Below are positions 41,266 through 51,615 of a stretch of DNA of 64,000 nt, one piece after another. The stretch is taken from assembly GCA_018105865.1 (NCBI GenBank), contig CM030837.1, forward strand, positions 3,161,975-3,225,974, given 5' to 3'. Origin of the DNA: Metaphire vulgaris (Eukaryota > Annelida > Clitellata > Crassiclitellata > Megascolecidae). The notes under the pieces are model-generated. The model had not been told where the DNA came from, searched no databases, and was given only the letters and a program-made list of their open reading frames with translations. A program made the translations under genes and the position numbers. The first letter of the stretch is position 1. Every line of letters starts with the position of its first letter.

Positions 41266-41979
41266 TCACGAGCAGGTCATACGTTACGTCAAAAAATAAC
41301 TAAAGGTCGGGTACATAAGGGTGCATTTTTATATCCCATGATTTCAAATTCAGTCCCACATAAACCATCCAAATTTTTTTAAAGTTATAGTGAAAATACA
41401 GTTGATTCTCTATTTTATCCGGACATGTTGTAGAGCTTTTGAACATCATGTTGTTGCCCTCATCCTTAGGCCTCATGTGTCAAATATGATTATGTAAGAC
41501 ATGATAGATTTGTTTCTTTGCTGTAATGTGGAGTTGCTATCTAATTTTTATGATAGCATTCTCCAAGTTCTTTTCATTTCTATTTCCGACCTTTAGTGTG
41601 GGTGAATGGTCAGTGCTTTATTATAATGGCTTCGATATTGCTTTGAAACTTTGTTGTTCTCTGAATGCAGGCCCTGTTTGATGCGACTTCTTATTTGTTG
41701 ACTTCGTTCAAGCAAATCTATCGGTCTCACTTTATGCTAGTTTCATTTCGTCTATCTCAACAATTTAGCAGCATCTTGAATGTAGCATTAATTGGGTTTG
41801 CCTGTATGAATAGCAGCATTAGTTCAGTTTTTGTTGTTTACTCAGGTTAACAATTGCAGTGTTTTCGATGTTAATTATTTCTGTTTGCAGTCTGTTTGAA
41901 ATTAAGTTTCAGTCTTAAACTGCAATTGTTATACATGATGTTTTTGAATCCTGTGAGAAGTTGATAGAGAGTAGATGAA

Positions 41980-42195
41980 AAGTAAAGGTAATGTAAGTTA
42001 ATTCCGTATTTGAACAAGCATTGGCCCTGCACTGATCTCTGTATAGTTGGCAAGCAACGAAGCAGGTGGCTTACGCCATTGATCTAAAGTAGTTGCCATT
42101 GCTTTATCTAGACCCATTTTTTACCTTCGCTTCTTAGCGCTGCTACCAATCTATCCACACCTAGGCAATGAAAGGCTTGGTTGGCTACGTTTAAA
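41980..42195 (-). mobile_element. Headless copy of the same SINE family
   Basis: It aligns with the body and tail of the 24.1-kb copy: GCAGGTGGCTTACGCCATTG, then TACCTTCGCTTCTTAGCGC and GCTACCAATCTATCC in the same order. No 5S-like or tRNA-like head is recognisable at its high-coordinate end. Confidence 0.6.
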
Positions 42196-43734
42196 TATGT
42201 TAAAATTTGATGTAATTTCTACCTACTTTACTCATCTGTAACTTGTAATTATCTAATCAGAATGATGAAACAGTCTTTGTTATAATTGTAAATGTTTGTT
42301 GCTCTTTCTAATTTCCATTTATTTGGCATGTCGTTATATTTTGTTATTATTTGAGATGCAGATGGTAAGTGAAGGTTCTGTCAAGATGGTAGCACTGTTG
42401 CATAACATACATGAGGGTGTTCTTAAAATTTAGAACTATTCTCTGACAAAATTATAAATTAGGATATAGGTACGGTAATTTTGATATAGACAAAGTTGAA
42501 GTGTTAAGCTGTGATCTGGGGGTAAGATGTCATGTTCACCGATGTTTTAAGGTTTCAGAACCTCCAATGCTGCTAAACATGGAAGCTGCAATCAAGTAAC
42601 AGCACAAAGAGTGCTTAGGTCTCACTAGGGATTTCAGTTCAATTCAGTAAGCCTGCACCTTTCCAATAGAGCTTATGGTGGTTGAGCATACCTTCCCTAT
42701 GGTGGCTTCTCAAAAGTGGGGATGGGGGCATGATCCTAAAGGCCTAATAATGGTTTATGCCTATGACAATGTCAAGTCATCTGTGTGAACCACGCACAAC
42801 TTGTTTATGACTGTTCAACTGGACTTGTGTGTGCAATGGGTTTTTATGAAGTCTCTTTTAATTTTATTTCGCTTCTTTTCTGTTCATGATACAGAAATTA
42901 TGACATGCTCTGCTCGTGGCTTGGATAATGATTAATAACAACGAAATAGCAAGTTGTTAAATTTCTGACACGAGTGCTTCATTGACGAGAAACGGCTTTG
43001 CTTTGTCTGTGAAAGTTTGTCAGTATAATACTGTTAACTTTGTCCTAAAATACACCATGTGTGCAAGTAGCTGTTTTTTTGGTCTTTGATTTCATTTGGC
43101 AAAATGTATCATTAACCTAATCCTATGATGCAAATTAGTTTTATTTGTTGAATTTTTTTAAATTTTGAGAATTTAGAACAATTGTTATTTAAACCTAGTT
43201 TTCTGTCATTCAACTAATTTTTTCAATTATAATATTAAACAACAGTAAATCGAAAGGCTGATGAACTTTTCTTGCTCAATAAACTCATTATCTGAAACTA
43301 TGTAACTTGGTTGTAACTAGAGCATTAATGGACTGACTGTAATAAAAAAATTGCACTATTAGAATGCAGTTACATTTTTGGTAATACTGTACCATTCAAG
43401 CTCATCAAATTACAGTAGTGGAAATTAGCTGGGGTTGGTTTATGAATGCAGCTGTATATATTGATGACTATGATATTGTTGCACTCTTTTCCTTGATATG
43501 ACACCTATTGTTGGAGGCTGTAAGTTTGTGCAATAGTTTGCTATGTATATGTATAGTTGCCTTTTTGTTACGGATAAAATTACCGTAATCAGAACCTGTA
43601 AAAAGTGATTTTGTAGATATTCAGCCTTATTTTATTTTGTAGTATTTAGAGGCATATACTGTATACTGGCACCAGGACTTTTGTGTTTTGGTGAAGAATG
43701 GAATCGATAACTTGAATTGAAGTTAATGGATATA

Positions 43735-43872
43735 ATGAGGCCCGCCAAGAGGGGCAAATGCACAGGGGCCTGGCGATCTGTAGGAGGCCTGGGCGGGTTA
43801 GGGCAAGGAAAAAAGGTCACCAGATTTTGAACTTTCTAGGGGCCCGGAATTTCTCTTGGAGGCCCTGGATAT
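43735..43872. mobile_element. GC-rich transposon-like fragment
   Basis: A 135-bp GC-rich island in AT-rich DNA contains GGGGCCTGGCGATCTGTAGG, GGCCTGGGCGGG and GGGGCCCGGAATTTCTC, in the style of the MITEs in this window. No paired ends were confirmed. Confidence 0.3.
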
Positions 43873-45819
43873 AATAGCCAAAAATCAGACAACACATTAT
43901 GAAAGACTGTTATGTAAAATTCCGCTTACAGGTGGAATTGCCTTCAAAAATGTGCCGTAGGACCCTTCACAGTCACTTCATGTCCTACTTGGATGGAATG
44001 AACAAAGCTAGCTGGTCATGGTGATAACTGATAAGCTGCACAAGAGTTTATATTGCTTCGTAGATAAATAAGATACTGTAGTTTGTTGCTATTTTCTTCA
44101 GTCACATTCTGCCAAATTGATCACTAGACTATCTACATGTATATGTATAAGCAAAGTTCATTTGACATACATGAATAGTCATGATTTTAACCTATAATTA
44201 ATTATATTAAACTTTTGCCATAGCTCACTTTGTTTAATTAATTACAGTATGAAACCTTACTAATAAGTACAGTATTATGCTTTAAATGTTGACTTTATTC
44301 AAAGAGGGTGTGTAAGTGTTAACAGTATTTTCTGTAAATAATTGATGTTGTATACAATTCAATATCTTAGATTTATTAAAACGTATTACAATATGAAATG
44401 AACACAGGTTATGTACTGCTGGACACAGTATCAAGATGACTGAAGAATCCTATACTGTATGTCTAAATGTTTAAGTTAATTGTGGTCAAGCACTCATTAG
44501 TGAAGGCCAAACGCAAATTCACAAATAAGGTAACAGATTCTTCACATCTGTTGCCCATCCACCTATTATTTACAATTTGTGGAATTTGATTAAAATTATC
44601 AATCTAAATACTGTATTTTATGCTAGTTTCAAAACAATTATAAGTTTGGCTTACTACTACTACACTGTAATTGTTTTTGAATGGCTACGCAGCTCCAAAA
44701 CCCATTTGTAATACCTGTCGGAGGTAGAGGTAGCAACATTGGAATAAATGAGAAATGCACGACTGCACATGTAAAGAATACTGTACAGTACTTGAATTTT
44801 GCTGGTAGGTTAGTTCAACAGCATTCATTCCATTCTTACACACAATATGACCATGCCAGCCTGTATTAACGAACCTAAAGCCCATTATTTTGAAGCTCAG
44901 CAGACTGGATGCTGTCTTATGAATTAACAACTGAGCCTGAATTATCCATCAAAATTACTGTAAAAAGTATTGGACTTTCAGGACAAACATTTGTCCATAG
45001 AAAATGAGGATCCACGTTTTCAGAGTCTGTGCTATGAAAGTGTTATTATATAATGTTAAGTTATTTAAACAATAAGTGCTCAAGATAAACATTAATTTAA
45101 ACAAACACAAAATGTGAACATCGATTCAGAAAATAACATTCCATTGCAGAAATTTGTGTCAATATGTAACACAGTGCTTCTGAAGCATAAACTATTACTT
45201 AAAAACTACCTTAACTTATAAACGTTCAATTTCAGTCAATAATTGATTCAAATTATCTATAAATGAAATGGTTAGGATAATGATCAGCAGTGTTATCAAA
45301 TGGTAACCACTGTAATTCAAAGCGGTACCAGTATATAAACTTGCAAATGATAAAATGACATCAGGCCATCATAATGTTTGAATTCTAGCTAAAAGTAACT
45401 CTGAAATGCATTCTAGCTAAGTATATCCTTTCCAGAAGCAGTAGGAAAGGCTTGTTCACTGCAAGGACTGTCCTCTTCACAAATCCAATCTACATAGAGT
45501 CGGCACTCAACCAAAGAAAACATTTAGAACTTTGAACAAGAAGCCAGTTAGATAGGATAGAATATGCATTACACTTATCAAGTGCAACAAGTTAATAGTT
45601 CTCCAAGTATTATAAAGTACAGAACACGTGTAAAAATCAACAAATAAAAAGCCCAAGACGGACTAATCAGTTTGACGCTGTAACAACGCTGCCCCGCTCA
45701 ACCATAAACGTTCCGCAACTAAAACCATGAACAAATTGTCTCGGGCATTGACAAGTAGTCAAACGCCGTTTTATTAAAACAGTTTCAATTCTCAGTCAGT
45801 AAGAATACAGGTCGCTTAT

Positions 45820-48072
45820 TTAATCGCTTTCCTCCTCCTCTTCTTCGTCCTCCTCTTCGTCGTCCTCGTCTTCTTCAGCTGGTTTGGAAGCAGGTTTCTC
45901 TTGTGCCTTGGCTTTCTTGGCACCAGCACTAGCTGCACCACCACCACCACCTCTGAACACCGCCATTTCCTGTTTGACGCATAATTGTTACAAACAATTG
46001 ATTGAAAATTCAGCATTAACCACAGCTTATTAAAGCTAAAACAGGCAAAAACCTATCTAGGAGGATTCACAGCATGCACCCTCTACCTAAGACTGCTCCT
46101 GCAATGATGTTAAATTAAATGCTACTGGGCATAATAACAACACTATGGCAACTAGATTAATCAAGCAAGTACCGACCAACTACTAAAGGTAAAGGTAGGT
46201 CCCGATATTCGAGTTCGAGCGTTGAGTTCTGGCACTTATCTCCAGCCTAGATAATCAGCAACGTATGTGGAATAAGCCGTTAACCCCTTAACTGGGTGCC
46301 CCGAGTAACGCTCGTCCATTTTACATTGAGTTACAAATAGTTGCCCAGTTAAGGGGTTAATTCTGGTTAGGTTGACATAACTTTCCCCAGAGCCGCGTTT
46401 CACCTCACAGCTTAATGCTGCTTCTCATTTTACCACCGCCCTCTACCCAGATAGGCTGAGTCGGCCTTGGGGCTCCTGTGGGTGTCAAACCCACGACCTT
46501 CTGCCCTATCGTCTAGTGTTGTTACCACTCTGCTAACTTCCCACCCTACTACCAGCCAGCAAAAATTCTATAGCAATTACACTCATTGTTACCATGCTCA
46601 TAAAGTCTGACGATTTGGACAATAAATACCCACCTGCTCATATCGCTGCTTGTCTTTGACAGCAAGAGAATCAAACTTTGGTTTGTTGGGACAAACTTCC
46701 CATCGCTTCCCAAGCTCTTTCGCTATATCGCCAACACCATAGCTTGGATAAACTGCCCTCACCTTCGGTCTCTCCTCATTGCAGAAGAAGAAGAAAGCTG
46801 ACCTATAAACACATTTGCAGAATAACATTTATAATAAATCACAAAAATCAATCAGGTTATTTAACTCGTTAGACTCATTTATTGCGCCCTCAACTTGAAC
46901 ACTGAAACCGAAACAATGCCCATCAATGCAATGAAACCAACAATCACCATGCAACCAACCTAATGTCTTAACACTGGAATAAAACATAAAATCATAAAAC
47001 AATGGCCGTTCTAAAACAAGTTTTAAGCAATAACAATCCAGAAAACGTGACAAATGCGGGCAAGTGTTATGACTCGGAAAGTAGTGCTAATAAAAACACT
47101 CACAGGGCTCGTTTTGGAGCATTGGGATCTTTGGTTCGCTTGCGTTTCCCACCTTTGGCTCCCTTAGCACCTTTTGGCATCGCTGCCATCTCGTTCTCAA
47201 ATCGTGCCTTGTCCTTTTCAGCCATCTCTTCAAATCTGTGCTTTTCTTTGCTGCTCATGGCCTAACAACAACAGAACAACTTCAAAATGAAGAAATAACA
47301 GAAAAACCAGCAAGAAATTTTAAGACACTAGTGTAAGAAAACATCAGTCTTACCAAGGTTTCTGTTATAGTTTCACTTTGTCCAATAAGGGAGTTTTCTA
47401 CTTAATATTCACTTGCTGTAAGTTCAAAGCCATAGCAAAAGATTAAACTATCTCATGCATTAATTTTCATCTAAGCATATGACCATTAAACCCAGAAGTT
47501 CATAGAAATCTTCAATTCTTGTCTAACATTTGTGCAAATTTGCTCTGAATTGGTAAAGAGGTAAATTGGACTGTCAAACAAATGTATTGGAAGTTTGATT
47601 TTTTTTAAACTGGTACACACAAATATTTCTAAATTAATAATTGCAATACAGTGGAAATGAAATATGAATTCTAAAACCCAACTATCCACCATATCCACAG
47701 AATAATCACAGTAATTCATTACAGTGGGTCCCACTTAACCGCATACCGATTAATTGCATAACCCGCATAACAACATAAAAATCCGAATCAGTGTTTTGTG
47801 CGGACAATTCATTATCAGACGTCCCGGCTATTCACATAGCCCAGTTAATCGCATAGGCAAGGCTTGCACGACACCTATGCAATTAAGCAGGTTTCACTGT
47901 ATTTACATAAAATCAAACACAGATGTACCTTCCACTTTTCTGCACATTTTTTGGAAAACTCCGCAAACACAACTTGCTCTCCTGGATGTTTCTTTTTGTG
48001 TTCCTCACGACATGTTTGAACAAAGAATGCATACGATGACATCTTCCCACGTGGTTTACCATCCTTTCCCAT
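45820..48072 (-). CDS. HMGB: High mobility group box protein (HMGB), four coding exons
   Basis: Nuclear DNA-bending chromatin protein of the HMGB1/2/3 type. Exons on the minus strand: 48072-47929, 47261-47104, 46802-46634, 45969-45820 (TAA). Total 621 nt, all GT/AG with closed phases: 206 aa; vertebrate HMGB1 is 215. The start [20 protein letters not shown] is almost the vertebrate sequence. Box A spans about residues 1-78. A basic linker ([15 protein letters not shown]) leads to box B at about 100-155 ([12 protein letters not shown]). A glycine-rich stretch follows, then an acidic tail of about 18 Glu/Asp-rich residues ending in SD. The linker is longer and the tail shorter than in vertebrates. 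Introns hold a pogo-like MITE 29 bases from the exon-1 donor, and a SINE carrying a nested palindromic element. A minus-strand AATAAA at 45775-45770 is only 45 bases past the stop. Confidence 0.93.
46188..46550 (-). mobile_element. tRNA-headed SINE interrupted by a palindromic MITE
   Basis: On the minus strand the head has an A-box-like TTAGCAGAGTGGTAA (46536-46522) and a B-box-like GGTTTGACACC (46491-46481). The body matches the SINEs at 24.1 and 42.0 kb, and the tail repeats ACCTTT. An 81-bp TTAA-flanked palindrome (46280-46360) splits the body. It lies in HMGB intron 3. Confidence 0.75.
46280..46360. mobile_element. TTAA-flanked palindromic MITE (copy D), nested in a SINE
   Basis: TTAACCCCTTAACTGGG at the left and CCCAGTTAAGGGGTTAA at the right, 81 bp. 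It interrupts the SINE body where the 24.1-kb copy reads GCCATTAATCTGG uninterrupted. TTAA targets and CCC-starting ends are piggyBac traits. Confidence 0.75.
47722..47899 (-). mobile_element. pogo/Tigger-like MITE, copy 2
   Basis: This is the reverse complement of the 19.3-kb copy over essentially its full length (CAGTGGGTCCCACTTAACCG at the left, AATTAAGCAGGTTTCACTG at the right), flanked by TA. It ends 29 bases from the donor of HMGB exon 1. Confidence 0.75.
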
Positions 48073-49481
48073 TTTTGCTGATATACTTCACACCAAACTA
48101 GAGCACCTGTATTTAATATATATTTTACAAAAAATGCAACATGCACATGTCGGTCAGGCAAAAAATTAATAATGCTGAAAAATAATAACTTATATGTTCT
48201 GTCAAACTTATTCTGTGAATACCTTGCTTCAACAACTCACATTCCAGCAATTTCTAATAACTACTGATTTTAATTAACTGATTTAAAATAACAGTGAAAA
48301 AAGACAAGACAATATTTTCCTCTTGTTTAATAATAGTGAATAAAATCATCTCACTGCATGAATAAAAATAAATAAAAACACTGCAAACATCAAATGCACC
48401 TATTCTGTTCTTAGTCACTGCACCACTTTTATATACTAACTCATTTTGGATCATATTAAATTCATCAATTTCAAAAATTCATGACATAATAAATAGTGTA
48501 ACTTATTTAAAAAATTTATGGAAAAAATCTACGGTAATTACATTGGGACAATGTTGCACTGTACCGGTAAGTCCCATGAAATTCATTCTTGTAAAACCGC
48601 AAAAGCTGTTTTATCAAGAAAACCGGTCTAAACCGGTTCACTGCAACAAAAGAATAGCTGAAACGTCGTAATTTCAATGCTATTTGGTGTAAAACATTAT
48701 AATCTGATGGGCGAAAGCTAAGTACATGGTGGTACGCAGTGGTGTCCAATGCACTTCCAATGGACGCGAGTCTCTGTATTGTGAGCGAATGGCGAAGTTG
48801 TTGGCTAAAATGGCGACAACTTGTCGACCTAAATTACGCGTCGGATCCAAAAACTAGGACCTCGTCGTGAATGAAACTGCCGTTCAAAATCATCCTTTGA
48901 TCGAACGATGGCGGCGTTTGCGGGACCGGGAACCGGGCTTCGCGGCCCCCGACCGTTTCTCACGGTCACCTCATCAGTCAGTTAACATAGGGTCGATAGC
49001 TGGTAGTTAACTGTCGAGTCGGAGACGGATTCTACGACGACGGGGACAATGGCTGCAACGAGCGGCCGCAACCGACGCGATCGGTCGCAAATTTAAACGC
49101 TACCGACGACACCAGAGACTCGCCTTGATGGATGAATTATGTAGAATTCATCTGAGAATCCGTCGAACGTGCCAGAATTTTAATTTTAAACGATTTTCAT
49201 AAAAATTTTTAAGAAATTCGACGACTGTTGAGCTGCAAAACCCTGTTATACCACAGATGGCAACGTTGGACAACGCCGCTTCTATTCGAAGTGCTTTTGC
49301 TTAGAACTGGGCGAAAGGTTCAAATATTAGAACTTTTAAAATATTCTCATCGTTTTTTCACTGTGAACAAATTGCAAATTTAATCAAAAAATAAAAATAC
49401 ATTTAATACTTACTTTAATTAAATAGATCGGCAGTGCGGTTTCTCTGTCGGTGACGCTGCTACAGCAATTCGTGAAAGGCT

Positions 49482-49562
49482 ATTGGCCAGTTTTCAAACA
49501 TGATCTGTATTTCAGCCAATGGTTGAACGTTAATCGTCACTCTTTGCTTTGTTCTGACCAAT
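49482..49562. promoter_or_regulatory. Cluster of three CCAAT boxes
   Basis: ATTGG at 49482-49486 (CCAAT on the minus strand), CCAAT at 49516-49520 and CCAAT at 49558-49562 lie within 81 bases, spaced about 34 and 42. CCAAT boxes bind NF-Y and are often spaced this way in promoters. The cluster lies between the divergent HMGB (minus) and UBL3 (plus) genes, next to locally GC-richer DNA at 48.8-49.1 kb. It could serve either or both genes; no start site is defined. Confidence 0.35.
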
Positions 49563-49820
49563 GACGATGCAGATTTTGATACACGTGACAAATGGCTTAG
49601 ATTTTGATTCGACAGTCAACCCTGTCCGGCGCGAAGTTTGACCATGTTTGTTCAGATTTGGCTTTCTCAAGATTGGACCCTTTGTTCAGAATTTGCATTC
49701 ACGACTCAACATCTGTTACCATTTTTCTTTCTTCCGTAAACTGAGACGTATTCATTTTCTCATTATCCAGCTATAAGCTTCAATCGATGTTAATCAATCA
49801 TCATTAATCGTGGCCGTAGG

Positions 49821-49905
49821 CAGTAGCGGCTCTACAGGGTGGGGTCTGGAAGACCCACGGTGCCCCCTATTGAATGCCTGCCCCCATTAGCGTGCCAAAC
49901 TTTTT
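49821..49905 (+). mobile_element. Fragment of CAGTGGCGGCT-family MITE
   Basis: CAGTAGCGGCTCTACAGG is followed by TGCCCCCTATTGAATGCCTG, a pair of blocks also seen in the 56.8-kb copy. The other end is missing. Confidence 0.45.
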
Positions 49906-50202
49906 GGACATACAGTACTCTTTAGATATATCGAGATAGTTACCACATTAACACTAGACCCAAGTGGAAAATGATGGAAAACTTGCTTCAACTGTCAGCT
50001 GTCTTTACCATAATTATATACATGTATTTAATGAATTATAATAGGGGTCACCGATGAATCGTAGGTGGGGTGAGAACCATGAGATTGGAATCATTGGATG
50101 AGACCAAGTCCACGCTTGGACGGGAATCGCAGTAAAACTGTTAACAGTTGGATTAGACATCTCGCGAGGCCCGGGAACATTAGTATCAGACTGTCAGTCG
50201 AA

Positions 50203-50447
50203 CAGTAGCGTGCAGAGAGTTGGGCAGGGATATTTTACACCCCCTAACAACCCCTCAACCCCAATTTGAGACCGGCACCCCCAAATTGATAATCCTAGAA
50301 ATAACCATGAGGTTGAGACGCTGGTCCCGGACGCCAACCAGATGGGGCGCCAAAATTGACTCAGCGACCTTTTCTCGCTCGTCAAACATTTTATAATTAA
50401 TTAGATCTACTTGGTCCCAGGCGCCCACCATTCTCTGCACGTCACTG
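50203..50447. mobile_element. MITE with CAGTRRCGTGCAGAGA ends
   Basis: CAGTAGCGTGCAGAGA at the left and TCTCTGCACGTCACTG at the right are inverted repeats with two mismatches. An internal block (CCAAATTGATAATCCTAGAA) matches the first 27 bases of the window, so another copy runs off the left edge. Confidence 0.65.
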
Positions 50448-50631
50448 CAGTGGCTACGTCTGACCATCTAAGAACAACCGGCAACGCTAGGCGATTTGAA
50501 AGGTGTTCGTTTCAATCTTATGTTTGGATTTGTGGGCATTGGTGTAAACTTGGGTGAAAATGTGGTCGAGGAGTTCAACCCCTATGCCTTCCATTTTCCT
50601 ATGGTAGTCTCTCATGCAAAGAGAAAGTGAT

Positions 50632-50649
50632 TATTATTATTATTGAGCC

Positions 50650-50692
<43 letters not shown>

Positions 50693-50708
50693 TTATTATT
50701 GATTGAAA

Positions 50709-50740
<32 letters not shown>

Positions 50741-50770
50741 CATTATTATTATTATTACTACTATTATCTA
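50632..50770 (+). repeat. Interrupted ATT repeats
   Basis: Several ATT blocks broken by GAGCC, C and GATTGAAA, upstream of UBL3. Confidence 0.9.
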
Positions 50771-51615
50771 TTATTAGAATTATTATGAAGTATTGCGGTT
50801 AGTCAATAGATTTTCAGCCAGAACTTAAATGCAAAGAAATGTATTTGTCTATGTTCTATCTAGATCTTCATTTTCGAACGATATGTATTATTTGACCTTA
50901 TTCACTGCTTCGAGCACATGAAGAAATGCTATACGACAAAGGTAGCAATTTTGAAAAACAATCATCTAACGAAACAAACAAACAGCTCTCTGTTTACTCC
51001 ATCGATGGCATGCCAATTTCTAGGATAAAGAGAAATGCGCCAATCCTATAATTTTCTACAAATCACATGACACGAATGAATTATTGCGCTATAACATTAA
51101 GATTTAAGAGATTTCGAAAGGAATTTTCGCCATATTTACTATGAATAGACTATAAAATATATCTTTTGTTACATAAATGTCAATTTAAGAGATAAATTTA
51201 TAATATTTTTTGAAAAATGAAGCGAAAACACCTAGTTAAAGTAATTGATGTGATTTTCCAGCTAAGGCGTTGTTTATTTTGCTTTAAAAGTTAAATGATA
51301 CCCGAGGATAATTCAGATATCTGGATCGCTCATTGTAATAAAGGGCGCTATAGAAGTTACCGAATGGAGAGTGCAGAAATTATTTTCTAATTGTATTGAT
51401 AGTCTTCAAAGATCATTTGGATATGATTTAAGTGTTTTGTTTGCAGTTTCCAGTGTCGTGCATCAAAGTCTATTCTGATCTGTAAAGATACCAAGAATTC
51501 TAAAAAGAAAATCGGAGGTTCTCCCAACATTTTGTGTCAGGACAACAACCCTGAAGTGAAACTTGAGAAAACTGAACTCACACTGATTTACAAATAAGAT
51601 ATTGAAGACGTGACG

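Larger units (their letters stand above)
41266..45819. other. Intergenic between INPP4 and HMGB
   Basis: Contains the headless SINE at 42.0 kb and the GC-rich fragment at 43.7 kb. Otherwise AT-rich with no exon-like blocks that I could recognise on either strand. Part of 45.0-45.8 kb is presumably HMGB 3' UTR. Confidence 0.5.

Noticed and set aside
44681..44930. Overlapping ORFs on both strands in the INPP4-HMGB gap
   Set aside because: Neither has a recognisable domain or splice signals in fitting phase; lengths are expected by chance.
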